A stretch of 64,000 nucleotides of DNA, taken from Neospora caninum Liverpool (taxonomy: Eukaryota; Apicomplexa; Conoidasida; Eucoccidiorida; Sarcocystidae). The stretch covers positions 3,304,714-3,368,713 of the forward strand of contig NC_018393.1 of assembly GCF_000208865.1 (NCBI RefSeq), given 5' to 3'. The notes beneath the pieces were generated by a model. The model had not been told where the DNA came from. It saw nothing but the letters and a program-made list of their open reading frames with translations, and ran no database searches. Both the position numbers and the translations under genes were made by a program. This document shows, piece by piece, positions 22,447-34,140 of this stretch (the stretch's first letter is position 1; every line of letters starts with the position of its first letter).

Positions 22447-25144
22447 GCGCGAGTGAATTTGAATCCTCCGTTTTCATTTCTGGGGTCTTCCCTCTCGAAG
22501 GTTGCGCAGTTGAAAACGCGAGTCAGAGCTTCTTACCTGGTGCCTGCCCCCCTGGGAAGAAAGGCGCAGCGGTCGGCGGCGCGGCTCCTGGCTGTCCCTG
22601 GCCGATCTGTCCCTCTGGGGCTCCAACGTTGTAGAAGGCGGGCGGCTTCGGGGTAGCAGGCGCGGTCCCCGCGGGGAAGAATGGGGTTGGCCCAGCGGTC
22701 CCCATTCCTTGACCAGGCGCCTGCACGCCGGCGGGCGGCGGAAACGCCCCGCTGGGCGGGTAGGGCGAGGCAGCCGCAGGGTGCGGGTAAGTCTGGCTGC
22801 TGGTGGTCGGCGGAGGCCCGTAGAGGCCGGCCGATGCGCTCGGGGCTCCAGGGTAGCCTGGGGCCGGCGGGAAGGAGACACCTGGGCCTCCCGCCGCGGT
22901 CGCGCCCAGACCCTGAGGCGCCTGGATCGCGGACCCAGCGGGCGCAGGGGGTAGCGCAGAATTCGCAGAAAGAGCAGAGCCGGAAGGAGGGAGAGCCGAG
23001 TTCGGAGGAAGCGAAGGCTGGGACGGGGGGAAAGACGGGTGCGACGGCGGGTGCGAAGGATACGGAGGCAGGGAAGGATGAGACGGCGGATGAGCAGGAT
23101 GAGACGGCGGATGAGCAGGATGAGACGGCGGATGAGAAGGATGGGAAGGATAGGCACCCATGGACGGAGGCGCAGCGTTAGGAAGAGGCTGGGACGCCTG
23201 CGGAGCATGGGGAAGGCCCTGAGGTGTTCCCGTCGGTTGCCCGGGCTGTGCTGGAGCCGGTGACGGCATGGGCGCGGGAGACGCGGGGACACTGTCCGGG
23301 CCGACAAGCCTCGAGACTTTCTCCCACTGGCCTCCAACTGTCTCCCTGAAGAGGTAGACGTCTTTCTCGCCGCATGCCACAGAGAGGACCGTCCCCGACA
23401 CACTCCAGGAGACCCGCCACACGGGTGCATGCAGCCGGAGGGTTTGCAGGAGGGACCAGGTGTACGACGACGCGGAAGCCTCGCCGACCCACAGTTTCAC
23501 CGTGCAGTCTTCGCTGCAGGAGGCGAGAAGCAGCGACGAAGAGAGAAGAAGGGAGGAAGCAGAGGCAGGCTGAAAGGCCACGTCTCGCACCCAGTCCGTG
23601 TGTGGATCCGAGCACGTCAGCTGGTGTAGCTGCTGCCACTCCTGCAGAGAAGATCCGAACAGGAATCGCGAGGGGAAAACAGGAAGCCCAGAAGTTATCT
23701 CGCGCCCAGCCAGAACAGACTCTCTCCACGCGCAAGCGACACACAAGAACTACACGCGGAAATAGACGTGCCCCAGCACATACGTGTGAAGGCAACTTCA
23801 GCCGGTTAAAAGAGCACCTATGTTTACTTATATATATATGCATATGTAAATGTATATATATATATATATATATGTATATGTATGTAGATGTATATGTACC
23901 TATATATATATATATATATATATATGTGGCCGTTTCCATCACGTTGAGGAGGGAACAGCATCGATTGGAAGGCGAAGAGGAACGAGAACGTGTGTTTCGT
24001 TCGTTCTGCTCGAAGGCCGTTCAAATGTCTGTTCTCACCTGAGTGGCAGGGTCGACGCGCCACAGGCGGACTTGGCTGTCGCATCCACCAGTCGCCAGCA
24101 GCAGCTCTTGCCCGCCCTGGGCGTCTGGCCTGAACGGGGCCCACGCGACGCTGTTCACTCCGTTGAAGTGGGCGGCGAAGGCCTTGCGGCTCCAGCACAG
24201 CCCCCCCTGCATGCCGGCTCCTTGGGCGACGGCGTCTGCGGAGAGAGACAGCACCGAGACCGAGCCGTCGCTGCTGCCCGCAGCGAGGTGGAGCCCGAGC
24301 TCGTGGGGGCAGAACGCGATGGAGTTCACCGACGCCGTGTGGTCTTCGTTCGTGTACACCGGAGCAAAGAGACTCTGCGCAGCCGCCGGGAAAACGCGGC
24401 CGTGCTGGCTCTGGAGCCCCGTCGCCGGAGACGTCTGCTGCCAAATGATCACCCGCCGGTCGTAGCCGCAAGACGCGAGGAGATTGCCGAACGAGGGATG
24501 CGCCCAGCGAACCTGAAACGGAGAAGGAATGGAGAGACGCAGAGAGACCGTCAGGCGGCAGGAGAGAGACGGGAACGGGGGGCTGTGGAGACGCAGAGGG
24601 AAGAGGCCGAACGACGAGATGGGCAGGGGTACCAAGGAGAAGGGTACAAAGGAGAGGGGGTAGTAAAAAGAAACACAGAGTAGTGGCCAGGGGAGGATAT
24701 GGGAAGGAGAGGCATGAAAGGGAAGATGCACGGAAACCGAGAAGAGCCCCCCCCCCACCCCCCCCAAGAGGCCTCTATTCGGCGCGTCCACAAGAGAGTT
24801 ATTTTTGGTGCAGAGTGTCTTCCGGGGTTGGTCTCCACGCATTGCTCCTTTGCATTTGCATGCACTCTTCCCTCGTTGCGTTTCGCGTGTTTCTCTTCTC
24901 TCACCTGCCACACAGGCCCCTCGTGCCCGCGCAACTCCTGCAGGAAAGTGGCGGCCTTGGGAGTCACCTCGTGCGCGCCATTCGCTCCGGTCGAGACCTC
25001 CGGAGGTGTCGAGACACTCCAGAGCCGGATGGTGCGGTCTGAAGACGCGGTGGCGAGGCGCGTCGCGAAGAAATCGAATTCGACGCTGTGGAGACACCCG
25101 GCGTGGGAAGTGTCGAAGGTCGACAGCGTAGCGAGAGCTGCCAT
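21923..25144 (-). CDS. SEC13: Sec13 WD40 protein with long Pro-rich C-terminal tail
   Basis: Sec13 forms an open beta-propeller that pairs with Sec31 in the COPII coat and with Nup145C/Nup96 in the nuclear pore. Four exons on the minus strand join in phase: 25144-24905, 24512-24039, 23641-22537 and 22041-21923, giving 645 aa. Diagnostic blocks are VDTSH-like FDTSHAGCLHSVEFDFFATRLAT, ASSDRTIRLW, LRGHEGPVWQVRWAHP, LASCGYDRRVIIW, VNSVAWAP, DWVRDVAFQP, ASCSEDCTVKLW, VWRVSWSVSGTVLSVACG and ETVGGQWEKVSRL. Usual Sec13 length is 300-320. Here about 295 further residues follow, rich in Pro, Ala, Gly and Ser, with SHPPSHPAHPP repeats. The last exon is set by a consensus donor (CCAG/GTAAG) just before an in-frame stop at 22523 and a phase-1 acceptor giving GVAPPPTSLFPRPP to the stop. 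Confidence 0.93.
22276..22443. repeat. (AT)n microsatellites in Sec13 intron 3
   Basis: AT tracts at about 22290-22312, 22330-22352 and 22417-22443, within the intron 22536-22042. Confidence 0.9.
23829..23925. repeat. (AT)n microsatellites in Sec13 intron 2
   Basis: Two AT tracts with TGTATATGTATG spacers, within the intron 24038-23642. Confidence 0.92.
24747..24765 (+). repeat. Interrupted poly-C run in Sec13 intron 1
   Basis: Ten C, one A, then eight C. On the transcribed strand this is a G-rich tract within the first intron (24904-24513). Confidence 0.9.
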
Positions 25145-28100
25145 GGCGCTTGCGCGTTTTTGTGCGGTCTGTTTTCGAGGTGTTGTGGACCGGCACAGAA
25201 AGGCACAGCCCGCGAGCGAGAGAGGGGGAGCGCCGACGAGCTAGCGGAACGGAAGACGCCGTAACCAGACGACGCGACGACGGTGAACGAAGACGGGGCT
25301 CAGCGACGAAGAACGGGAAACGAGGCAGCGAGCGGGAAGAGAGCGCTCGAAGCACGGAACGGAGAAGAGAGAGGAAACGGATTTAAGCTTGCAGATACTC
25401 GCGAGAGAAGAAAAGACACACGGGTTGCGGAAATGCTCCGAGGAGCTGCCGAAGAAAAACGATCCTGGGAGGGGTGCCAGGAAAAAGATCGAGGAAACGA
25501 AGCGTGGCGGGACACCGGCTGGTAGCTGGAGACAACAGAGATGCAGTGAAAAAGAGAGAGGAATGCGGCAAGACGGAGACGAGAGCAGAAAGGGGACCAA
25601 GTCGCGGGAGGGTCTAGAACAGGATGGTAGACCGATGAGAGACTGAGGAGGGGAAAAAACGAAAAAGGAGAGGACGAGACACAAGGAGTATGGGAAGGGA
25701 AAGAGAATTCCGTGTGATTTACGAGAAAAAAGCGCGAGGCACATACCTTTTCTTCAAAAGGCGAGTGACCACAGCTCCAAAAAATCCGCGTCGTCAGGGG
25801 AAAGGACAAACAACCAAAGAACGGAAGAATACAGGAATAGAGAGACAAGACTTAACCTTTGCGGCGACGAACCGGAGAGAACAGACACTTTTTGTGCTGA
25901 GCCGGCTGCCCCGCGATTTCACGAACAAAAACCAAGCGTGGACGCACGTCTATACACGGGACACAGGTGTGTGTCTCGCCGTTGCCAAGGTAACGGTATT
26001 CCTTACCTTCTCTCCGACACGCGATAACGAGGGCTTTTCTCTAGAGCTCAGTTACCTGGAAGTCCGCTGGCTTCGCTGACTGTTTCCTCTTTTTCTTCAC
26101 CACCCACCCCCCTCTCTCCAGGGTTATTGCCATGTGCAGTTCACTCCACCGCGCCTCCTGGCCGGCTCTTCTGGGAAATCTCCGCCTATAAGGCGATTCT
26201 GAGGAACAGCATCTCGAGAACGGCGTTGTCCAGTCCGAACTCGGAGACAACTCGCGCTAGTTGTTTCACTGCGCTGTTTCCGAGTTTCCGCAGATGTGTG
26301 TTTCGGCCAAGCTTGAACGTGACACACTGTCGGGATTTCCGACTTTAGGCTGCGCAGCGACGACAGTTTGCCTGAGAACGGGGAGTGGCAACAAGCTCTC
26401 GCCCCCGGCTACGATTTTTGGTCGAGTTTTGCCTGTTCTACAGATCATCACGGGAGGCTGCAATCGGGATGGCATTCCGACACCACATCACCTGCGCGTG
26501 TGTCGTACTCAGATGTGCTCAGCAAACTTTTTTTCTGTCGTTGATCCTGTCCATCGCTTCCGGGCATTCGCTGCCGCCACAGGTTAGACCGCTACGGTGT
26601 TCCTTACGTAGTTCAGTGCACAGACACAGTATCCCTTTAGTAGAATCTTTACATATATTTGACAAACGCGTTTCACGGCAAACACAAAGGTGTCTGTTTA
26701 TCTCTTTACACAGGTTTTATCTTCTGCACCAACCGATCGCAAATCGTGATTAGCGAGACAAAAAGTCTCTTTGGGAGCAGGACAAAATTCAAAGAGTCGT
26801 TCTTCACTACTTCTGAGTGCGGTCGCTGGTACCAACACATCTCCCCTTCTTCCTGTGTTCCTCGCATCCCGAACGACACCATATTCATGTCCTAGATCGA
26901 TTATTTTAGAGGCATGAGTCTCTCGTAGCAGAACTGCTCGAGGTACGTGGTGCGCGAGGCGGCGAACTGTTTTCCAGTTCTGGTTCGCGTGAGGGGGAGA
27001 CTGAAGGAGGAGAGACAAAAAAAAAGCAATCCTCGAGGCCGGACAGAGAACACACCAGGCCCGGTGAAAGACGCTCCTTGTCCGAGGCACTTTCTCTCTA
27101 TGTATTCACAGATCCTTTTCCCACCCCGAGTCGGCTGCACTGACGCGACAGGGACAGGGACGACCGGGGGGCTGGTAGAGCAAAATAAAAGGGACCGAAC
27201 TATCTTGCCATTCACTTCTCTTGAGAGGGGTAATCTCCATGATGTCCCTTGTCCAAATTCACCGCCACAGTTCACAGATCCCTCTCTGGCGATGCATCGA
27301 CTCTCCTAGAGGGCTAGGGAAGCCCTCGATAGGTCGGGTCCTAACGGCAGCTTACGGCACGCGACTGGCCTCTGACTGGTTCATACCGGTGCGAGGACTC
27401 CAGGGAAGACACCGTCACGTTGTGCTTCTCTGCTTCAACGGCCTCTTGTTAAGAGGTAAGGTCACTGTATGCTCTGCGACAGTTACTCGTGCCGCCATAG
27501 GCTGCGGCCTCACCGCCATCTCTCCTTTTATCTGGCCACAAAATCCCTCTGGAATTCCAACGCTTCCGTGTTCGGGCCTGACACAATCCAGTCCCGTCAC
27601 GTTTTTTTCTTGCTCCCACCAATCTCGCTGATTCAGGGCTTTGAGACCCCGTACCGACCGACGGAAATTCGAGAAAAAGTCGACCACACGAGACTGAACG
27701 CTTGCAGCACAGAAAACGGCAACGAGGAAACCACGCGGATCTGCCATATCGGCGAACGTGCATTCTAGGCCTTGTTCATTCAAAGGTGTGCAGATAAGTC
27801 TCTCTGAGATCGCACAGATGGCGGCAACGCTGTTTGAGAAAGGCACGTGAAGAACAGAAAGATTCTCTGACTGGCCGCGCAACCCGAAATGGAAAAGTGT
27901 GAGAGCTTTTGGAGGCATGAAAGGAGCCTCAGGTGCGTTCACAAAAGGAACGCATTCCTCCCTTCTTGAAAGGAGACAGTCAGAAGAATCAGAACGAGAG
28001 CTCGAAGATGCAAGGAAACACGCAGCAACAGATCCAATTTGGAACTAACATACTACACCACATGCACAGACGGAAGTGTTCGAAAAGCTGATGCGGAGGT

Positions 28101-28443
28101 GAAGCGGAATGAGCTCAAAAACGGAAAGAAAATAAAATGACATTAGATGGATAATACGAAGAGTCCTAGGGGCGTACCGGCCCCGTCACCAAGAACATAG
28201 AGAAACCTAGAAGAGAGAAAACGGAGGGCTAAGAATGGAACACGCGGAGAAGCGATGAAGAACCAGGGGCTTGCGGGGAGAGGTCGACGCACTACAAGTC
28301 CACGAAAAAAATGCGATATTGCTGCTGCCACTCCTTGCATCTTCAAACTGCCAGGCGAGGCGGAGTTGTGTGCGGAGGCTTTTTCAGCCGGCACGCCCTT
28401 TGAGTTCCCGAGTTTGTTGAAAATGACAACCCGCGCTGGTATC
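25145..28443. other. Intergenic region upstream of Sec13 and downstream of BT1
   Basis: The first 700 bases upstream of Sec13 are purine-rich on the plus strand (CT-rich on the coding strand), typical of a coccidian 5' UTR and promoter. 25850-26900 shows nothing recognisable. A weak minus-strand candidate gene lies at 26901-27918 (separate entry). 27950-28440 probably carries the 3' UTR of the transporter gene. Confidence 0.45.
26901..27918 (-). CDS. Possible small multi-exon gene (weak candidate)
   Basis: A minus-strand ORF from ATG 27918 begins MPPKALTLFHFGLRG and continues through FSNSVAAICAISERL and DMADPRGFLVAVFCA to a plausible donor (ATGGCG/GTGAGG at 27513). A second open stretch with PTRGGKRICEYIERKCLG follows a TTTTGCTCTACCAG acceptor. 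A last piece reads FAASRTTYLEQFCYE and stops at 26901. In another frame the last piece stays open to 26698 instead. Junction phases are not fully fixed and I recognise no domain, so this may be chance ORFs. Confidence 0.22.
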
Positions 28444-30927
28444 CTATCCCTCTTCGCCTTCGGCTTCTCCACTGCTCACTCTTTTCCACTTGTTTCTTCC
28501 TTCACACCGCACCGCAACCAACTCGGTCCCCGCTAACTTGGCCGCAACTGGAACAAAGGCTCTGTGCTTCTCGTCGTATTCAGCCTGTCCGGCGGCATCC
28601 AAGGTTATTCGTTTCTCCCGACTTCTCCGTGGTCTTCTCTCCTCGTTTCCCGCCCAACCTTCCCTAGGCACCCCCCCGGCACCTGTGTTGGTCGCGTCAA
28701 GACACCCGCGCCTCCCTTCTTCCGTCTCTTTTCTTCTGTGTCGTCGGGTTCGTCGTCTCCGCCAGCCTTCTTCTCCGTTTGATTCTCTGTCGTCTGCGTC
28801 CTCACTTTCTCCCTTGTCGCATGCGCTGCTGCCTCCCAATCTTTGGCGATTCCCCACAGTGCGTGTGCGCCTTGTCTCGTTCTCACCCTCTTCCTCGCCT
28901 CTGCCTCCTGCGTCTCCATGCTGCATTTCGTCATGAGCGAACAAAGGGCGGGAGAACTCGGGCGCGTCTTCCAGTCCGGCCACGACCGGGAGCGGCGCGT
29001 TCATCGCTGTGTTGGGCAGGAGCGTCATGCAGACTGGAACGCAGAGGGAAGGCAGAATGAAGTTTGAGATGGAGATTAGTTGGGGCATGCGCGAGAAATC
29101 GCACGGCCTCGCTTCATCAGTCGTCGTGTTGATGTGGAACTCTTTGATTGCCGCGACGCCGAGTAAAGTCGAGATTGTGGAGCCCATGTTGCCCATGCCT
29201 GCGAGGATCGCGTACACTGTCGCCTCGACGTGCTTCGGACAAAGTTTGGAAATCAGCATCACCCCCACCATGTAGGACAGCGCGCCAGCCCCGACTAAAA
29301 TCACCGCATCTCCAACCAAGTAGACTGCCCGGTCGGAAAGATTCAGCTGCGTCGTGAGGCGCGACACGAGCATGTAGTCCACGAGCGAGGCGGCGAGCCG
29401 CACTAGACAGGCGGCTGTGAGAATGTGGCGGAAGGAGTACCGAGGCAGAACCTTCAGGAAGAGCACCAAGACAACCACACCGCCGGCACCTCCAGCGATA
29501 CACGTGTACGTGTTGTAGTACGTGTAGTCGAAATGTGGGCCATCCGGAAGGCAGGCAGGTGTCGCTGTGTAGAAGAAGTCGAGGGCGCCCGATACATTTA
29601 AGTGGAGCAGCTGGTCCAGGAAGAAGTACATGTTGCAGAAGGCGATCGGCCGTGGCAGCGCCATGCAACAGATCAGCGACAAGAGGACACCGGCGCAAAG
29701 ACTGTAGACGATGAGAATCTGCTGGCTGTCAAACAGGGAGATCACTGCGACGCCTAGCGACGCCGTCGCCAACGCGAGGCCCATGACGAAAACGTGCTTC
29801 TGCGCCCAGAGGTGGCGCCTGAGCACCTGGAGATCTGCGCTGTCCAACTTCTTCTCAGGAAGATAGTTGAGGCAGATGGGGATAACGACCGACGAAGCGA
29901 GCGGCAAGGCCAACCAGAAAAGCGGGCGCGTCCCGAGTCTGTCGCTGACGGGGCCCACAACCATCTTGCCGGTCGCCTGTCCGATGGAGATCAACGCATT
30001 CACGAAAGTCACGATGGCGGGTCCGATTTCCGGGAGCTCCACCATCAGTTCCGAGTACTTCCCTTCGCACATGAGGTCGAGAGTGGCGACTTGCAGCTGG
30101 ATGAGGAGGAGAAGCAAACAGACCAGCCAGAGGCGGTTGGCTGCGAGATCGTCCGGAAGGATGCAGAGCCCAAAGACGCCGCCGACTCCCAAGACCGAAG
30201 AAGTGAGCATGTAGTACTTTTTCCGGTATCCAAAGAGGGGCAACGCGTCTGCCAGAGTCCCAATGAGGCCTTTCATGCCCCAGGGAACGAAGACAACAGC
30301 CGTCGCCTGCTGATACGTCGCCGCGTTCCACCCTAAACCCTTGAAATAGGGCAGCATGGCGGCCGTGCTCAGTGAGTACACCAAGCCTTTGACGCTGAAG
30401 TAGACGGAAATCAGGAGGAGAAAGAACCTGGACCCAACAGCCTTCCGCACAGATTCGCAAAGGGAAAAAGGGAGAACGAGGACAGAGACGACCCACCGGA
30501 CCGCAGCTGGCGAAAAGATAAGGCGAGGTACACGCAAACAAGCTGAAAAAAACCACAGAATCCACTGGCGACAGCTGCGCCTCTCCCCTCCTGCAGCCTC
30601 GGCGGAGCCTTCACGTGCAGGCGACGCACAAAGAGACCCAGCCGGAAGCAACGACGCAGCCGAGGAACCCCGTGAAGCAATCGAACCAGGAAGCGAAGGG
30701 ACCGGGTCTCGCACAAAGGACGACACGGGCGGATGGCAGTTGCACACCTGGCCGACAGTGTCGACCGATGAACACGAGCGCGAAGAACACGAAGAGGACG
30801 ACGAAGAGGAGAAGGAGGATAAAGATGCGTCGGGACGATGGAACGGCGGATTCGAAGGAACAGGAGGAAAGACGTCCGGTGCAGGGCTGCGCTCGGGGCT
30901 GGTCTGCGCCGCCACAAGGGAAGACAT
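28444..30927 (-). CDS. Folate-biopterin transporter, BT1 family (MFS)
   Basis: A polytopic transporter of the FBT/BT1 family, which moves folates, biopterin or, in some apicomplexan members, other small substrates across the parasite membrane. It is a single exon of 827 aa from the ATG at 30927; the ORF extends further upstream but without an ATG. A Ser/Pro-rich N-terminus of about 110 residues precedes about 12 membrane spans. Family-type blocks include FSVKGLVYSLSTAAMLPYFK, WGMKGLIGTLADALPLFGYRKKYYM, CEGKYSELMVELPEIGP, FVNALISIGQATGKMVVGP and ILAGMGNMGSTISTLLGV. A charged tail of about 185 residues follows (RRRRTRRHRRKETEEGRRG and similar), with no counterpart in typical members. Substrate cannot be read from sequence. 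Convergent or tandem neighbours give no functional hint. Confidence 0.92.
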   Translation of the reverse strand: MSSLVAAQTSPERSPAPDVFPPVPSNPPFHRPDASLSSFSSSSSSSCSSRSCSSVDTVGQVCNCHPPVSSFVRDPVPSLPGSIASRGSSAASLLPAGSLCASPAREGSAEAAGGERRSCRQWILWFFSACLRVPRLIFSPAAVRWVVSVLVLPFSLCESVRKAVGSRFFLLLISVYFSVKGLVYSLSTAAMLPYFKGLGWNAATYQQATAVVFVPWGMKGLIGTLADALPLFGYRKKYYMLTSSVLGVGGVFGLCILPDDLAANRLWLVCLLLLLIQLQVATLDLMCEGKYSELMVELPEIGPAIVTFVNALISIGQATGKMVVGPVSDRLGTRPLFWLALPLASSVVIPICLNYLPEKKLDSADLQVLRRHLWAQKHVFVMGLALATASLGVAVISLFDSQQILIVYSLCAGVLLSLICCMALPRPIAFCNMYFFLDQLLHLNVSGALDFFYTATPACLPDGPHFDYTYYNTYTCIAGGAGGVVVLVLFLKVLPRYSFRHILTAACLVRLAASLVDYMLVSRLTTQLNLSDRAVYLVGDAVILVGAGALSYMVGVMLISKLCPKHVEATVYAILAGMGNMGSTISTLLGVAAIKEFHINTTTDEARPCDFSRMPQLISISNFILPSLCVPVCMTLLPNTAMNAPLPVVAGLEDAPEFSRPLFAHDEMQHGDAGGRGEEEGENETRRTRTVGNRQRLGGSSACDKGESEDADDRESNGEEGWRRRRTRRHRRKETEEGRRGCLDATNTGAGGVPREGWAGNEERRPRRSREKRITLDAAGQAEYDEKHRAFVPVAAKLAGTELVAVRCEGRNKWKRVSSGEAEGEEG

Positions 30928-33777
30928 CTTGAACGGTGGTGGACGATACGGTGGTGGACGATGACGGAGGAATAGGCACAAGACAGCTGTCCGTTTCGAA
31001 GAGGAACACGCCCTCAAAGAAGAAAAGGTAAACAGGCGAAACGCAAGAGAACGGCGCCTCCTCGGCGTGAGAGTCCCGGAATGGGGTGCACCCTCTAGTA
31101 TAACGCCTACGGGAGGGCGAGAGTCTCAAAAATACCTAACAAAAAGAGCGAAATGATACAATCGCGAAAGCAACGGAACATCGAAGGCCCATTGCCCTCG
31201 TGGAAGACACTTGCATACTCGTGTATACATTTCTACAGAATCTGTACACTCACATGGATAATCCCGGAATGCACATATAGAAACATGTTTACCTGAATGC
31301 TCTAGAAGATTGACGCGCCCAAATCGTCCAGATAAAGCACATTCAGAAGCGCTCTGCAGACGGGTGTACGTGCGCCTGTCTGGGATGTACAGAAACCATT
31401 GTACGCAACCGTGTTTGGATGGAGCTGGACAGCCTGCACCCACGTGTCACATGGGAAGTTGCCACTCCCTCTGTCGCATCATGTGTGACGGATGCGTTTC
31501 TGTCATCTGTCTGGACTACACGAATACATGTTCCCTTTATCGCGCCGACTCTGTCTCTACGAGAACAGAGCGTGCAAGGAAAAAGCCTGTTTCTCCCGCA
31601 CAACGCCGAAATCTTCACCCGAGTTCGTCGGGTCCTTGGAAAAACGAGGCGAAGGGAAAAAGGCCAGAGGGACGGCCGGAGGCGTCTGCATGAGAAACGA
31701 AGAGGAATCGCACCTTCCTATTTGCTCCGTATGAGTGTTGGGGGGCTACGCAGGGGGAGACCCGCCGGCGGACGCAACGGTTGCCCTAAAAACTGAGACA
31801 AACGTCAAGCAACGGACCTATCAGACATCGTGCTTATTTTTGCGTTTCCAACATAAAGACGCTAGAGGATACATCCTTCACCCTCGACACATATATACAC
31901 ACATCCTTGACAAAAATATCCTTTCCGTGTCACGAGTGAAGATTCCAGTTTGCGGCCCCTCTTCCTCGTTCCGTGCTTCCGCTCTATCTGTCGAATGCCG
32001 AAGAGATGGAGAAGACTGAACTGAAGAAGAGCACGGAGACGGCGAAGCGGAAAAAGATCAAGACGAATCACAGGAGATACAGGAGGGCGAGGAAGGAGGG
32101 GTGACAGAAACACCTGGAGGGGCAGAAACCGCATAAACCTTGCTGCCCGCGACTTCGTCCTGAGAGCCCAACCCAAGGACTCGCGGGGCTCGTACCTCAA
32201 CTTTTTCTCTCGTTATGCTACCGTTTCCACCGTCCTCTCCACCATGGACCACCTCGTCCCTCTATTTCTCTCTCTGTGCGTCCCTCTCTCCCTCTTCTTT
32301 CCTTTCTATTTTGGCCTTCTGCATTCCCTCTCTCTGCCATCCTCTGTCTTCTGTAGGTGCTTTCTGCCGCTGTCTGGCCCGCTCTGTTTCAGGTGGAAGA
32401 ACTCAGTTACGTCGTTCTTCTCGAGCGCGCCCACATCCGCCAGACGCGAAGTCTTCCACTCGCCCTCCCAAATCTCGAGAGAGGTACAAAGGACGTAGCG
32501 TGCATCTTCTCCGCTTTTCCGGGACGTGTGTTGCTTTGTTGACGCAACCGCCTCCCTAGTAGAAATGCGGAGATGCTCTTCAGCCGTTCAGTGCTTGTTC
32601 AGTCTCGCGCGCAAAAACCGACAGCGCCTAAACACGAGAAAAATTCAAGCCAACGCTTATAAAGTAGTGGGCAGAAAAAGGAGGGCACTGGAGTGCCGTT
32701 GACAATTAGAGCGGGAACGAACAAACGCGAGGGCGGACGGGAAACTCTCAAAAAATCAAGGAGGAAAACGCGGAATGGTAGCGACACAGATCTGTTCAGA
32801 ATCTCTCCAGCCTTCTCCCGTTCAACCGCGGAAAAGATCTTACTTGAGGCGTCACATCCTCACCGGCATGTCGCTCCCGCGCCCAGTCTGCTGCCTTACT
32901 GTCCCGGCTCTCGTCTCTCATCCCGTTTTTCTTTCTAGAGAAAACACATCTCTACTAAGAGTCTCTCGGTCGGTTTCCCGCTAGGCTTGAGGAGCCGCTT
33001 CGGCGCGACGCAAAAAAGCTAACACACCGGAATGGCGAGACGTGGCGAGCGAACTCGCTCGAAACCGCGTCACCCGCTACTCAAAAAGGCGGAAACCGTA
33101 GCTTTGCTTCTCCTGCTTCCTCGCCTTCCCCCCTTCGGCTCTTTCTCCTTTCTTCTGCCCCTCTTGTTTCCTTTTTCTGGCACTGGAAACGCCGCGAACC
33201 CCTCCAATCGAGAAGATACACACGACCCCCTGGCTGATCAGCAGCCTTTTTCAACGAGAGGCACGCTGCATATTACACGGTTGACAATCGCGCTGGACCG
33301 CGCGAGGAAGGCCTCTGCTTGCCTCTCACGTACACCCAGACCGGTGTCGCAGAGAAGACAGCGCGAAAAACGCGAGTGCGAAAAGACTTCTGTTTGTTGA
33401 ATCCGTGTGGAGATCCTCCCTAAATGAATCTAGCGGAGGCCGTTCTTTCCCGTTTCCGCGGCCGACTGATCTAGATATTGCATCTAGTGGTAAAAAAACA
33501 TGTGATGTGTGTGCCCAAAAGCGCAGCACAGTTGCCTCCCAGCACTCGCTACGAATGTGCGACTGCAAGAACTTTTTATTAGTAAGGCAACAAGCGCACA
33601 TCCGAGCTCTCCAGCGCGCTGGACTCGCGTCTCTTCTCGACACGGTCCTGACCAGACTGTATTCTATCTTTGCGAATCAGGAACACAACGAGAGAAAACC
33701 GCTGCTCTCGGACCCCAGGTGACAACGCATCGAGAAGTACACACGACTAAGAGCACATCGAACCACGCCATGTGAAG

Positions 33778-34140
33778 ATGCCAGGCGATCCTCTGAACTC
33801 TGTCGAGGGCGGGCTGTTCCATGTTTCAGCGCTCTCTTCTACGGGGTCTGAACGCGCCATCTACTACCGTTTCCCACTCGTAAACGTTATTGCGCCCTCT
33901 CTAGAGCGAAGATTTTCTGAGTGGTTAGAGAGACTCCATACGGAAGAGAAGTTGTCGGTCGCCGCACTACTCACATACGAGTCGGTGGAAGCACAGCTTG
34001 GAGGGACGGGACCGCGGCCGGTAGTCGTGTTCACTAGCCTGTCCACCGTTCAGCGCTTTTCTCGATTTTTGCGAATTTCCTCTTCCGTTCGACAATTGCG
34101 CCTTCGGCCTTCCGTTTCGTCCGTGAGATCCAACACCTAA
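33778..34140 (+). CDS. Possible small protein, 120 aa (weak candidate)
   Basis: An ORF from ATG 33778 with fairly balanced composition and stretches such as RAIYYRFPLVNVIAPSLERR, FSEWLERLHTEEKLSVAAL and GTGPRPVVVFTS. There is no recognised domain and no clear partner exon. It could be a short gene, a terminal or initial exon, or chance. It is less repetitive than most other spurious ORFs here, which is the only argument for it. Confidence 0.25.
   Translation: MPGDPLNSVEGGLFHVSALSSTGSERAIYYRFPLVNVIAPSLERRFSEWLERLHTEEKLSVAALLTYESVEAQLGGTGPRPVVVFTSLSTVQRFSRFLRISSSVRQLRLRPSVSSVRSNT

Noticed and set aside
22474..23430. 318-codon Arg/Leu-rich minus ORF overlapping Sec13
   Set aside because: It is the +1 shadow of the Pro-rich tail in exon 3 of Sec13, where CCN codons become CTN/CGN in other frames.
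30615..31129. Start of BT1 at 31017
   Set aside because: The longest ORF begins with TTG. The first in-frame ATG is at 30927, with the conserved family sequence downstream, so I used that.
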